From AC-32 sp963788215 (GTDB lineage Bacteria; Actinomycetota; Thermoleophilia; Gaiellales; Gaiellaceae): 64,000 nt of DNA. Both the position numbers and the translations under genes were made by a program. The notes under the pieces were generated by a model. The model was not told where the DNA came from. It was given only the letters and a program-made list of their open reading frames with translations, and searched no databases. The DNA lies in assembly GCA_963788215.1 (NCBI GenBank), contig CAWBFX010000008.1:230274-294273 (forward strand), in the 5' to 3' direction. Below, piece by piece: positions 8,699 through 15,829 of this stretch (position 1 is the first letter of the stretch; every line of letters begins with the position of its first letter).

Positions 8699-9665
8699 GC
8701 TCACGCTCGTCGAAGCCGTCAACGACGCGTTTCACGTCGAGCTCGGGCGCGATCCGAACGTGATGGTGATGGGCGAGGACGTCGGCCGTGCGGGGGGCGT
8801 CTTCCGCGCGACCGCGGGGCTGCGCGACCGCTTCGGGCCGGAGCGTTGCGTCGACACCCCGCTCGCCGAGGCGGGGATCCTCGGTTCCGCGGTCGGTCTC
8901 TGCATGGCCGGCTGGCGGCCGGTCTGCGAGATGCAGTACGACGCCTTCTCGTACCCGTGCCTCGACCAGCTGATCACGCACGTCGGCCGCTACCACTGGC
9001 GGACCGGCGGGAAGATGGAGTTCCCACTCGTCGTGCGGATGCCGTACGGCGGGGGCGTGCGGGCGCCCGAGCTGCACGACGACTCGCCGGAGGCGTACTA
9101 CGTGCACACGCCGGGCGTGAAGGTCGCGATCCCGGCGACGCCCTCGGACGCGAAGGGGCTCCTGGCGGCGGCGATCCGCGATCCGGATCCGGTCGTCGTG
9201 CTCGAGCCGAAGCTGCACTACCGGACGATGCGCGGCGAGGTGCCGGAGGGCGAGCACGTCGTCCCCCTCGGCGAGGCGCGGATCGCGCGGGAGGGCTCCG
9301 ACGTGACTCTCGTCGCCTACGGCGCGATGGTGCCGCTGGCCGAACAGGCCGCCGAGGCGCTGGACGGCGAGGCCTCGGCGGAGGTGCTCGACCTGCGCAC
9401 GCTCAAGCCGTTGGACGAGGACGCGCTGCTGGAGTCGGCGGCAAAGACCGGCCGGGTCGTGATCGTCCAGGAGGCGCCTCGAGTCGCGGGCTTTGGCGCC
9501 GAGCTGGCGGCGATCCTCGCCGAGAAGGCGATGCTCGATCTGCGCGCGCCCGTCGTGCGCGTGACCGGCTACGACGTCCCGTATCCGTACTGGCAGATCG
9601 AGGACGCCTACATGCCGTCGGTCGAGCGAGTCGTGGACGCAGTGCGGAAGCTGCTCGAGTTCTGA
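8691..9665 (+). CDS. 2-oxoacid dehydrogenase E1 component, beta subunit
   Basis: 324 residues from GTG 8691. The start 'LTLVEAVNDAFHVELGRDPNVMVMGEDV' in two blocks, 'TPLAEAGILGSAVG' and 'MPYGGGVRAPELHDDSPEA' are diagnostic of the transketolase-like beta subunit; the last usually ends H-S in this loop and contacts the alpha subunit and cofactor. The C-terminal transketolase domain contains 'EVLDLRTLKPLDEDALLESA' and 'VPYPYWQIEDAYMPSVERVVDA', again typical. It forms the E1 heterotetramer with the overlapping alpha subunit. The E2 gene is separated from it by three unrelated small genes, an atypical arrangement compared with contiguous E1a-E1b-E2 operons. Confidence 0.92.
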   Translation: MAELTLVEAVNDAFHVELGRDPNVMVMGEDVGRAGGVFRATAGLRDRFGPERCVDTPLAEAGILGSAVGLCMAGWRPVCEMQYDAFSYPCLDQLITHVGRYHWRTGGKMEFPLVVRMPYGGGVRAPELHDDSPEAYYVHTPGVKVAIPATPSDAKGLLAAAIRDPDPVVVLEPKLHYRTMRGEVPEGEHVVPLGEARIAREGSDVTLVAYGAMVPLAEQAAEALDGEASAEVLDLRTLKPLDEDALLESAAKTGRVVIVQEAPRVAGFGAELAAILAEKAMLDLRAPVVRVTGYDVPYPYWQIEDAYMPSVERVVDAVRKLLEF

Positions 9666-9666
9666 G

Positions 9667-10170
9667 ATGCGGGCTGCGCTGGTATTCGGAAGCGTCGGCC
9701 TCGCGGCATTCGTCCTCCCTTCTGCAAACGCCGGCGTTGCTACGACACGAGCCTGCACGGCGAAGGATCTGCGCGGAGCCGGGATGCTTCAGGGTGCGAC
9801 CGGCTCGATGGCAGGCCCGATCCGAGTCCGGAACGTCTCGCATTCGGCGTGCCGTATCGGCGGGCGCCCCGGGGTCGCGATCTACGACCGCAGCGGGAAG
9901 CTGCTGCGGACGAAGCAGAAGCCGATCGAGGCGAGGACGATCGGCGAGCGGGTCGTGAAGGTCGTTCGAGCCGGCCGGCGCGTGGAGCTCGATCTCTGGT
10001 GGAGCCAGTGGTGCGGCGCCTGGCCGCGCGGCGTCTACGTCCGGAAGCTCGTCCTGCACGTGCGGCTGACCACCGGCGGGAGCGTGCGGTTCGGGGTCAC
10101 GACCGGCCGCCCGCGCTGCGACCAGGACACCGGGTCGACGCTCGGCGTCTCGCCGTTCGGGACGCTCTGA
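9667..10170 (+). CDS. Secreted DUF4232-like protein
   Basis: A 167-residue protein beginning with a signal-peptide-like segment (MRAALVFGSVGLAAFVLPSANA). The mature part shows the DUF4232 pattern: 'ACTAKDLRGAGMLQGATGSMAG' region, 'IRVRNVSHSACRIGGRPGVAIYD', a central 'LWWSQWCG' and a C-terminal 'GRPRCDQDTGSTLGVSPF', with four cysteines suitable for two disulfides. DUF4232 domains are common in actinobacterial secreted proteins and lipoproteins and have an Ig-like beta-sandwich fold; no enzymatic role is known. It starts one base after the E1 beta stop and its stop overlaps the following acetyltransferase start. Confidence 0.7.
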   Translation: MRAALVFGSVGLAAFVLPSANAGVATTRACTAKDLRGAGMLQGATGSMAGPIRVRNVSHSACRIGGRPGVAIYDRSGKLLRTKQKPIEARTIGERVVKVVRAGRRVELDLWWSQWCGAWPRGVYVRKLVLHVRLTTGGSVRFGVTTGRPRCDQDTGSTLGVSPFGTL

Positions 10171-10793
10171 CGGTCGCACCGCCCTACCGGATCGAGACGG
10201 AGCGCCTGGTCGTGCGCTGCTGGGAGCCTCGCGACGCCGCCGCGCTCAAGGACGCGGTCGACTCGTCGCTCGAGCACCTCAGGCCGTGGCTGCCCTGGGC
10301 GCATGAGGAGCCGCAGACGCTGGAGCAGAAGGTCGAGCTGCTGCGGCAGTTTCGCGGCCGGTTCGACCTCGGGCAGGACTTCATCTACGGGATCCTTTCG
10401 GCCGACGAGTCGGAGGCGGTCGGCGGCACGGGCCTGCACACGCGGCGCGGCGAGGGGACGTTCGAGATCGGCTACTGGATACGGGAGAGCAGCGCCGGCC
10501 AGGGGTTCTGCACCGAGGCCGTGGCTGCGCTGACGCGCGTTGGGTTCGAGCTCTGCGGGATCGACCGGATCGAGATTCGCGTCGACCCTGGAAACGGCGC
10601 GTCGCTCGCGATTCCGCGCAAGCTCGGCTTCGTGGAGGAAGGGACGCTGCGCGGGATCCTGCACGCGCCGGACGGGACTCCGATGCGGAACGACGGCGTC
10701 GTGTTCGCGCTCATGCGCGAGGAGCTCGAGCGCTCGCCTGCGGCCGGTGCTCGATTCCGCGCTTTCGACGCGGCGGGCAACCAGGTGGCGTGA
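10167..10793 (+). CDS. GNAT-family N-acetyltransferase (RimJ/RimL type)
   Basis: About 208 residues. No ATG/GTG/TTG lies near the beginning of the conserved domain; the best candidate is a CTG at 10167 in a CTGA overlap with the preceding gene, giving 'TVAPPYRIETERLVVRCWEPRDA'. The family features are clear: 'ETERLVVRCWEPRDAAAL' at the N-terminus, 'FEIGYWIRESSAGQGFCTEAVAAL' (acetyl-CoA-binding loop, here SAGQGF for R/Q-x-x-G-x-G/A), 'IEIRVDPGNGASLAIPRKLGF'. RimJ/RimL-type enzymes acetylate ribosomal protein N-termini or small molecules; the substrate is unknown. The stop overlaps the GTG of the HIRAN gene. Confidence 0.8.
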   Translation: MTVAPPYRIETERLVVRCWEPRDAAALKDAVDSSLEHLRPWLPWAHEEPQTLEQKVELLRQFRGRFDLGQDFIYGILSADESEAVGGTGLHTRRGEGTFEIGYWIRESSAGQGFCTEAVAALTRVGFELCGIDRIEIRVDPGNGASLAIPRKLGFVEEGTLRGILHAPDGTPMRNDGVVFALMREELERSPAAGARFRAFDAAGNQVA

Positions 10794-11179
10794 AGCGGGA
10801 GCGGCTGCGGCTGATCCTGGAGCGGGCGGGGCCGGGCTTCCATCTGCGCGACGCGGCGACCGGCGAGCGGGTGCGCTGGGAGGACCCGCGCGTTCGCGTC
10901 GTGCCGGTCGCGGGAGTCTCCTACCGGCCCGAGGCCGTGGCGGATCCGTCGTTCGATCCGGGCAACCGGCTCGCGCTCGTCCCGGAGCCTGAGAACGAGC
11001 ACGACCCGAACGCGGTCGGGATCTGGAACGAGGCTCGCACGCTGCAGGCCGGGTATGTCCCGCGCGACCTCGCGCCCGAGCTGCGCGGGGACGAGCAGGC
11101 CGTCTCGCTCTGGCGAGTCGAAGGCGGCCTGAGGGTGCTGATCGTGCCGCGCGACGCCTGGGTCGGGCGGCCCCGGTAG
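10790..11179 (+). CDS. Stand-alone HIRAN-domain protein
   Basis: 129 residues consisting of little more than one HIRAN domain: 'VPVAGVSYRPEAVADPSFDPGNRLAL', 'PENEHDPNAVGIWN' and 'AGYVPRDLAPEL' are the conserved blocks. HIRAN domains bind the 3' end of single-stranded DNA in eukaryotic HLTF/Rad5 proteins; free-standing bacterial versions are widespread but functionally uncharacterised. The gene begins with GTG in a GTGA overlap with the acetyltransferase gene and ends 11 bases before the E2 gene. The N-terminal ~35 basic residues ('KRERLRLILERAG') may be an additional nucleic-acid contact. The position inside a dehydrogenase locus gives no functional clue. Confidence 0.8.
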   Translation: MKRERLRLILERAGPGFHLRDAATGERVRWEDPRVRVVPVAGVSYRPEAVADPSFDPGNRLALVPEPENEHDPNAVGIWNEARTLQAGYVPRDLAPELRGDEQAVSLWRVEGGLRVLIVPRDAWVGRPR

Positions 11180-11190
11180 ATTCCGCCGCC

Positions 11191-12319
11191 GTGGCGTACG
11201 AGTTCAAGCTGCCGGACCTCGGGGAGGGCCTGACCGAAGGCGAGATCGCCCGCTGGCTCGTCTCCGAGGGGCAGGAGGTCGCCGAGGACGACCCGCTGGT
11301 CGAGATCCAGACCGACAAGACGACGGTCGAGATCCCCTCGCCCGCGGCCGGCAAGGTCGCGCGCATCCTGGTCGAGGAAGGCCAGGTCGTCCCGGTCGGG
11401 ACCGTCCTGGTCGTGATCGGCGAGGACGGGGCCGGCGAAGACGGCGCGGCCACCCCGCGAACAACCGCGTGCCGAGCCGCAACCGTCCGAAAGGGCCACC
11501 GTCCGGGGCCAGGCCCCGGACAGGTCCGGAGCGGACCGCGTGCGGGCGACTCCGCTCGTCAGACGGCTTGCGCAGGAGCTCGGCGTCGAGCTCGAGCGGC
11601 TCCAGGGGACCGGCCCCCAGGGCCGCGTGACCGAAGAGGACGTGCGCGCGGGGGCCACCGTCCGGGGCCAGGCCCCGGACGTGTCCGCCGAAGGACGGCG
11701 CGAGCCGCTCAGAGGCGTCCGCCGCCTCGTCGCCGAGCACATGGCCCGCGCGCACCGGGAGGTGCCGCCGGTGACGTGGGTCGAGGAGTGCGACTTCACG
11801 AACGTCGACCTCAAGCAGCTCGTGCCGCTCACGCTGAAGGCCGTCGCCGAGAGCCTGAAGGAGTTCCCGGAGCTGAACGCGCGGTTCGAGGGTGACGAGA
11901 TCGTCTACCTCGACCGCTACGACCTCGGCGTCGCCGTCCAGACCGAGCAGGGCCTCGTCGTCCCGGTCGTCCGCGCGGTCGACGAGCGCAGTCCGGACGA
12001 GCTCGCGCAGGAGGTCGAGCGTCTAGCGGAGCAAGCGCGGGCCGGGAAGCTCAAGCCCGAGGAGCTTCGTGGCTCGACGTTCACGGTCACGAGCGCCGGC
12101 AAGCTCGGCGGCCTGCTGACGACGCCGATCGTGAACCACCCCGAGGTCGCGATCCTGAGCGTCGGCCGCATCGCCGAACGGCCCGTCGTCCGCGACGGCA
12201 AGGTCGAGCCCGGCCGAACCGGCTACATCGCGATCACCTTCGACCATCGCGTGATCGACGGCGCGCGCGCAGCCGAGTTCGGCGTCGCCGTCATCCGGCG
12301 GCTCGAGGCCGGCGCCTAG
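11191..12319 (+). CDS. 2-oxoacid dehydrogenase E2 (dihydrolipoamide acyltransferase), frameshifted
   Basis: The first frame encodes a lipoyl domain ('YEFKLPDLGEGLTEGEI', lipoylated Lys in 'EIQTDKTTVEIPSP'). The peripheral subunit-binding domain ('RATPLVRRLAQELGVELERL', 'GPQGRVTEEDV') and the catalytic domain, with active-site 'FDHRVIDGARAAEF', continue in the +1 frame up to the stop at 12317-12319. The first frame continues without homology after ~11440, and the second frame has a stop at 11414-11416, so the break lies between about 11417 and 11500. With one base removed the protein would be ~375 residues. The linker includes two copies of a palindromic repeat. Intact E1 genes suggest the complex functions, so an error in sequence is likely. 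Confidence 0.82.
11493..11521. repeat. GC-rich palindromic repeat, copy 1 in E2 linker (family 3)
   Basis: A 29-base unit repeated exactly at 11652-11680. Its core CCGGGGCCAGGCCCCGG is a perfect palindrome around a central A, extended by GT/AC to 21 bases. In the E2 catalytic-domain frame it reads ATVRGQAPD. Confidence 0.85.
11652..11680. repeat. GC-rich palindromic repeat, copy 2 in E2 linker (family 3)
   Basis: Identical over 29 bases to 11493-11521 and in the same reading frame, again encoding ATVRGQAPD, now in the linker between the subunit-binding and catalytic domains. The core resembles CCGGGGTCAGACCCCGG at 34050-34066 with paired (compensatory) changes. Confidence 0.85.
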
Positions 12320-12612
12320 GCGGCTGCCAGCCCGTCCAGGTGCTGCTCGAGCAGCTGGTCGATCCGCGGCGCGCTGACGCGACCCTCGAGCCGTCCGACC
12401 ACGCGCTTGTCCTTGACCAGGACGAGTGTGGGCACGGTCTCGACCTGGAAGCGCTCGGCGAGGTCGGTCTGCTCGTCGATGTCGATCTCGCGCACCTTCA
12501 GGCGCGAGCGCTCCTTGCGCGCGACGTGCGCAATCAGACTCTCCATGCGACGTGCGGGGCCTGAGCGAGCGTTGCGGAAGAAGACGAGGAGTGGGCGGCG
12601 GTCAGTCTCCAT
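12316..12612 (-). CDS. Thioredoxin-fold protein lacking the CxxC cysteines
   Basis: A 98-residue thioredoxin-like protein from the ATG giving 'METDRRPLLVFF'. The fold is recognisable from 'PLLVFFRNARSGPARRME', 'LKVREIDIDEQTDLAERFQVETVPTLVLVKDKRVV' in blocks, including the cis-Pro loop 'TVPTLV'. The active-site WCGPC is replaced by 'ARSGPAR', and there is no cysteine anywhere in the protein, so it cannot be a disulfide reductase by the usual mechanism. It may be a binding or scaffold module. Its last codon overlaps the end of the convergent E2 gene by four bases. An upstream ATG at 12642 is possible, but the chosen start matches the fold's first strand. Confidence 0.72.
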   Translation of the reverse strand: METDRRPLLVFFRNARSGPARRMESLIAHVARKERSRLKVREIDIDEQTDLAERFQVETVPTLVLVKDKRVVGRLEGRVSAPRIDQLLEQHLDGLAAA

Positions 12613-12683
12613 CGCGACCCTGTTTTCCCTGCAACGAGCCATTTAAACGCCGGTCGAAGAACGGCGTCTAGACTCCGGGCGGG

Positions 12684-13103
12684 ATGTGGGAGTGGTACCG
12701 AATCGGCCTCTCGCTCGGCCTCGGAATCGCCATCGGGCTGCTGCTCTGCGGCCTCGTCGCGCCGCGGCGCGCGCTCGTCGCCGTGGTCGCACTCGCCGCC
12801 GCGGCGGCGGGGTTCGGCATCGGCTGGCTGATCGGCGGCTGGCACGAGGCGATCGCCGGAGCCGCCGGAGGCATGCTCTCCACGCTCGTCGCCGGGCCGG
12901 TCGTGAGCCGGACGCTCGAAGGCGGCGGAACCAGGAGCGGCAACGCCGTGATCTTCGTCGGGGCCGCGGTGGCCTTCGCAGGCATCGCCCTGATCCCGTT
13001 CCTCGGCTACCTCGAGGCGGCGGCCGTCCCGGCGCTCGCCCATCGAGCGCGCCGCCGCCCGCCGCGCCGCTACGCGGGCCTGCGCACGCTCGCCCGAGAC
13101 TGA
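12684..13103 (+). CDS. Hypothetical membrane protein
   Basis: 139 residues with four hydrophobic segments: near residues 5-25 ('IGLSLGLGIAIGLLLCGLV'), 30-52, 58-75 and 88-110, then a basic tail rich in Arg ('RARRRPPRRYAGLRTLARD') likely in the cytoplasm. The Gly/Ala-rich helices look like the glycine-zipper type. The stop at 13101-13103 is immediately followed by the GTG of the phosphodiesterase-family gene, so the two are likely cotranscribed. I do not recognise a family with a known function. Confidence 0.65.
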   Translation: MWEWYRIGLSLGLGIAIGLLLCGLVAPRRALVAVVALAAAAAGFGIGWLIGGWHEAIAGAAGGMLSTLVAGPVVSRTLEGGGTRSGNAVIFVGAAVAFAGIALIPFLGYLEAAAVPALAHRARRRPPRRYAGLRTLARD

Positions 13104-14462
13104 GTGGCGGACCGCAAGAAGCTGATCCTGGTCGTCATCGACGGCCTCACGCCGGACGTCTTCGAAGACGCAGTCGAGACCGGCTCGGCCCCGGCGCTCG
13201 CGTTCCTCGCCGAGCACGGCAGCTACGCGCGCGGCGTCTCTGCGTTCCCGTCGCTGACCCCGGTCTGCTTGAGCACGCTCGCGACCGGTGCGCAGCCCGA
13301 CGTCCACCACATCCCGCACCTCGTCTGGTGGCACCGCGCCGAGCGCCGCCTCGTCGAGTACGGCTCCTCCTTCGCCGCTATCCGCGCGGCGGGCACGCGC
13401 CGCTCGATCCTCGACGCGATCTTCAACATGAACGAGCAGCACCTCTCGCACGACGCGGTGACCGTCTACGAGGCGCTCGAGGACGCCGGCCTCACCGCCG
13501 CGGCGGTGAACGTGACGTGCTACCGGGGCCGCACGCGACACCGCTCGCTGCTGCGCGGGATGGCGCGCCCCGCATTCGGCCCGAAGCGCTTCTTCTTCTA
13601 CAACCTCTTCGAGTCGGATGTGACCGGCGCGCCGATGGCGATCCTCGGGCGGTCGGGCGGCTCGATCGACGCCTACGCGGCGGCGGTCGGACGCTGGCTC
13701 GTGACCCGCGACGGGTTCGACTTCCTCTTCTACTACCTGCCGGACTACGACTTCGCCTCGCACGCGCTCGGGCCGGGCGCGTCGCAGGAGGCGCTCGCGC
13801 GCAGCGACGCGGCGGTCGCGGCGCTGATCGAGGCGGCCGGCGGGCCCGACGAGTTCCTCGAGCGCTACGCCGTGATCGCGTGCTCGGACCACGGCCAGAC
13901 GCGCGTCGAGCAGGCGGTGTCGCTCCAGGCCGCGTACGAGGGCGTCGAGCACCTCGTCGTGGCTGCGTCCAACCGGGCCGGGCAGGTCTACCGGCTCCCC
14001 GGCTGCCGCGAGGAGCCCGCAGAGCTCGCGCGCAGGCTCGACGGCAGCGAGGCTGCGAGCGTCGTCCTCTACCGCGAGGACGCCGAGGCCGTGGCCCGTC
14101 GAGGCGGCGAGGAGCTGCGCTTCGCCCTCGAGGACGGCGGGTGGCGGACGAGCGGCGATCTCGCGATCCTCGACCAGCCCGACGCCCTCGAGCGGGCCTG
14201 GTGCGCGCTCGCGAACCCGAACGCAGGCGACGTGCTCGTCTCGCCCCCGGCGGGCGTGGAGTTCCTCGACCTCGCCGGGCGCGGCCATCTCGGCGGCGGC
14301 AGCCACGGCTCGCTCGACGCGGCCGACTCCGAGGTCCCGTTCCTGACGGTCGGGCTCGACGGACGCGTCCCGCGGCGAATCGCGGACGTGGCCCCGCTCG
14401 CGCTCACGCACTTCGGGGTGGAGCTGCCCGCCTATGCGCGGCCTCTCGCCGATGCGGCCTGA
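13104..14462 (+). CDS. Alkaline-phosphatase-superfamily phosphodiesterase/pyrophosphatase
   Basis: 452 residues from GTG. The nucleotide pyrophosphatase/phosphodiesterase pattern is visible: first metal site 'ILVVIDGLTPDVFE', nucleophile region 'FPSLTPVCLSTLATG' (Thr expected as the nucleophile), 'YYLPDYDFASHALGPG' (second metal Asp and His) and 'VIACSDHGQTRVE' (SDHG, metal ligands), plus a late His in 'GGSHGSL'. Such enzymes hydrolyse nucleotide or phospholipid diesters, or are involved in GPI-like anchor modification. No signal peptide is seen, suggesting a cytoplasmic enzyme. It overlaps the start of pcm by 11 bases. Substrate not determinable. Confidence 0.8.
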   Translation: MADRKKLILVVIDGLTPDVFEDAVETGSAPALAFLAEHGSYARGVSAFPSLTPVCLSTLATGAQPDVHHIPHLVWWHRAERRLVEYGSSFAAIRAAGTRRSILDAIFNMNEQHLSHDAVTVYEALEDAGLTAAAVNVTCYRGRTRHRSLLRGMARPAFGPKRFFFYNLFESDVTGAPMAILGRSGGSIDAYAAAVGRWLVTRDGFDFLFYYLPDYDFASHALGPGASQEALARSDAAVAALIEAAGGPDEFLERYAVIACSDHGQTRVEQAVSLQAAYEGVEHLVVAASNRAGQVYRLPGCREEPAELARRLDGSEAASVVLYREDAEAVARRGGEELRFALEDGGWRTSGDLAILDQPDALERAWCALANPNAGDVLVSPPAGVEFLDLAGRGHLGGGSHGSLDAADSEVPFLTVGLDGRVPRRIADVAPLALTHFGVELPAYARPLADAA

Positions 14463-15102
14463 CGACCCCGCGAGCGCGCGTCGGAAGATGGTCGAGCGCC
14501 AGCTGCGCGGCCGCGACATCGTCGACGAGGACGTCCTCCGCGCGCTCGAGCGCGTTCCGCGCGAGGCCTTCGTCGGCAAGCGCGAGCGGCGCCGCGCCTT
14601 CGACGACGCGGCGTTGCCGATCGGCTTCGGCCAGACGATCTCGCAGCCGTACATGGTCGCGCGCATCTGCGAGGCGCTCGCGGTCCGCCCCGGCCGGCTG
14701 ATCCTCGACGTCGGCACGGGCTCTGGCTACCAGGCCGCCGCGCTCGCGGAGCTCGGCGCGGACGTGGTCACGATCGAGCGCATTCCGGAGCTGGCGGAGC
14801 AGGCGCGGGCGACCCTCGCCGCTGCGGGCTACCCGCAGGTCGAGGTCGTCGTCGGCGACGGGACGCTCGGCGTCCCTGGGCGTGCCCCTTTCGACGGGAT
14901 CGCGATCGCCGCGGCAGCGCCCGAGCTGCCGCACACGCTCTACGAGCAGCTGCGCCAGGGCGGCCGGCTCGTCGTGCCGATCGGCGGCCACCGCGCGCAG
15001 AGGCTCGAGGTGATCGTCCGCAGCCCCGAGGGCCCCGCCGTGATCCACTCGGTCCCGTGCCGGTTCGTCCCTCTCGTCGGCATGGAGGGATTCACGCGGT
15101 GA
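14452..15102 (+). CDS. pcm: Protein-L-isoaspartate O-methyltransferase
   Basis: 216 residues from the ATG at 14452 (MRPDDPASARRKMVERQL). The family signature 'MVERQLRGRDIVDEDVLRALERVPREAFV' is covered in two blocks, 'GFGQTISQPYMVARICEAL' is the substrate/cofactor loop, and 'ILDVGTGSGYQAAALAELG' is motif I binding S-adenosylmethionine. It methylates L-isoaspartyl residues formed by spontaneous protein damage, initiating their repair in the cytoplasm. Its stop overlaps the GTG of the acylphosphatase gene. An upstream ATG at 14434 would extend it by six residues, but the chosen start has the usual family length. Confidence 0.93.
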   Translation: MRPDDPASARRKMVERQLRGRDIVDEDVLRALERVPREAFVGKRERRRAFDDAALPIGFGQTISQPYMVARICEALAVRPGRLILDVGTGSGYQAAALAELGADVVTIERIPELAEQARATLAAAGYPQVEVVVGDGTLGVPGRAPFDGIAIAAAAPELPHTLYEQLRQGGRLVVPIGGHRAQRLEVIVRSPEGPAVIHSVPCRFVPLVGMEGFTR

Positions 15103-15371
15103 GCGCCCACTGCAAGCGCGTGCTCGTCCGTGGGCGCGTGCAGGGCGTCTTCTTCCGGGCCGAGACCCGCGCGCGGGCCGAGTCGCTCGGGCTTTCAGGC
15201 TCGGTGCGGAACCTGCCGGACGGGGGCGTCGAGGCCGTCTTCGAGGGCGATCCCGAGCGGGTCGAGTCGATGGTCGACTGGTGCAGGCGCGGTCCAGAAG
15301 GAGCGAGCGTCGAGGACGTCGAGGTCTCGTCCGAGGAGCCGACGGGCGAAGACGGCTTTCACGTTCGCTAG
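15099..15371 (+). CDS. acyP: Acylphosphatase
   Basis: 90 residues from GTG in a GTGA overlap with pcm, the normal length for the family. The phosphate-binding loop 'RGRVQGVFFRAETRARAESLG' region contains the catalytic Arg (VFFR), and the catalytic Asn appears in 'SGSVRNLPDGGVEAVFEG'. It hydrolyses carboxyl-phosphate bonds of small acyl phosphates. The GtrA gene follows after 11 bases, so the pcm-acyP-gtrA order may be one transcript. Confidence 0.92.
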   Translation: MSAHCKRVLVRGRVQGVFFRAETRARAESLGLSGSVRNLPDGGVEAVFEGDPERVESMVDWCRRGPEGASVEDVEVSSEEPTGEDGFHVR

Positions 15372-15382
15372 GCTCGCCGACC

Positions 15383-15820
15383 ATGCGCAGCTCGCCAGCA
15401 GCCGCCGCCACGCGCTCGCGCGCCGGCCAGGCGTTGCGGCGCCGGCGCAACTGGGTCCAGCTGGCGAAGTTCTCGGCCGTCGGCGCGAGCGGCTACGTGG
15501 TCAACCTCGTCGTCTACACGGCCCTACTCAAGGGCGCCGGTCTCCACTACGCGCTCGCCGCGACCTGTTCGTTCGTCGTCGCGGTCACGAACAACTACGC
15601 GTGGAACCGGCTCTGGACGTTCCACGACGAGCGGGGCCACGTCGGCTGGCAGGGACTGCGCTTCCTGATCGTCGCGCTCGTCGCCTACGCAGCGAACCTC
15701 GCGATCCTGGCCGTGTTCGTCGAGTCGGGCGTCGACAAGATCCTCTCGCAGGCGATCGCGGTCGTCCTCGTCACGCCCCTCAATTTCCTGGGTAACAAGC
15801 TCTGGAGCTTCCGCCGATAA
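15383..15820 (+). CDS. GtrA-family membrane protein
   Basis: 145 residues with a basic N-terminus and four membrane helices ('FSAVGASGYVVNLVVYTAL', 'ALAATCSFVVAVTNNYAWNR', 'FLIVALVAYAANLAILAVF', 'AIAVVLVTPLNFLGNKLWSF'). 'NNYAWNRLWTF' and 'NFLGNKLWSF' are the two GtrA signature ends. GtrA-like proteins are proposed flippases or partners for polyprenol-linked sugars used by GT-C glycosyltransferases, and two GT-C-like genes follow directly here, consistent with surface glycan assembly. The chosen ATG at 15383 lies shortly after the acyP stop; the longer frame start is inside acyP and unlikely. Confidence 0.85.
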   Translation: MRSSPAAAATRSRAGQALRRRRNWVQLAKFSAVGASGYVVNLVVYTALLKGAGLHYALAATCSFVVAVTNNYAWNRLWTFHDERGHVGWQGLRFLIVALVAYAANLAILAVFVESGVDKILSQAIAVVLVTPLNFLGNKLWSFRR

Positions 15821-15829
15821 CCTGATCGC

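Noticed and set aside
12534..14717. A 727-residue open frame on the minus strand opposite the phosphodiesterase and pcm genes
   Set aside because: Low-complexity Arg/Asp/Glu/Ala composition with no domain blocks, opposite two well-supported genes; a shadow of high-GC third-position bias.
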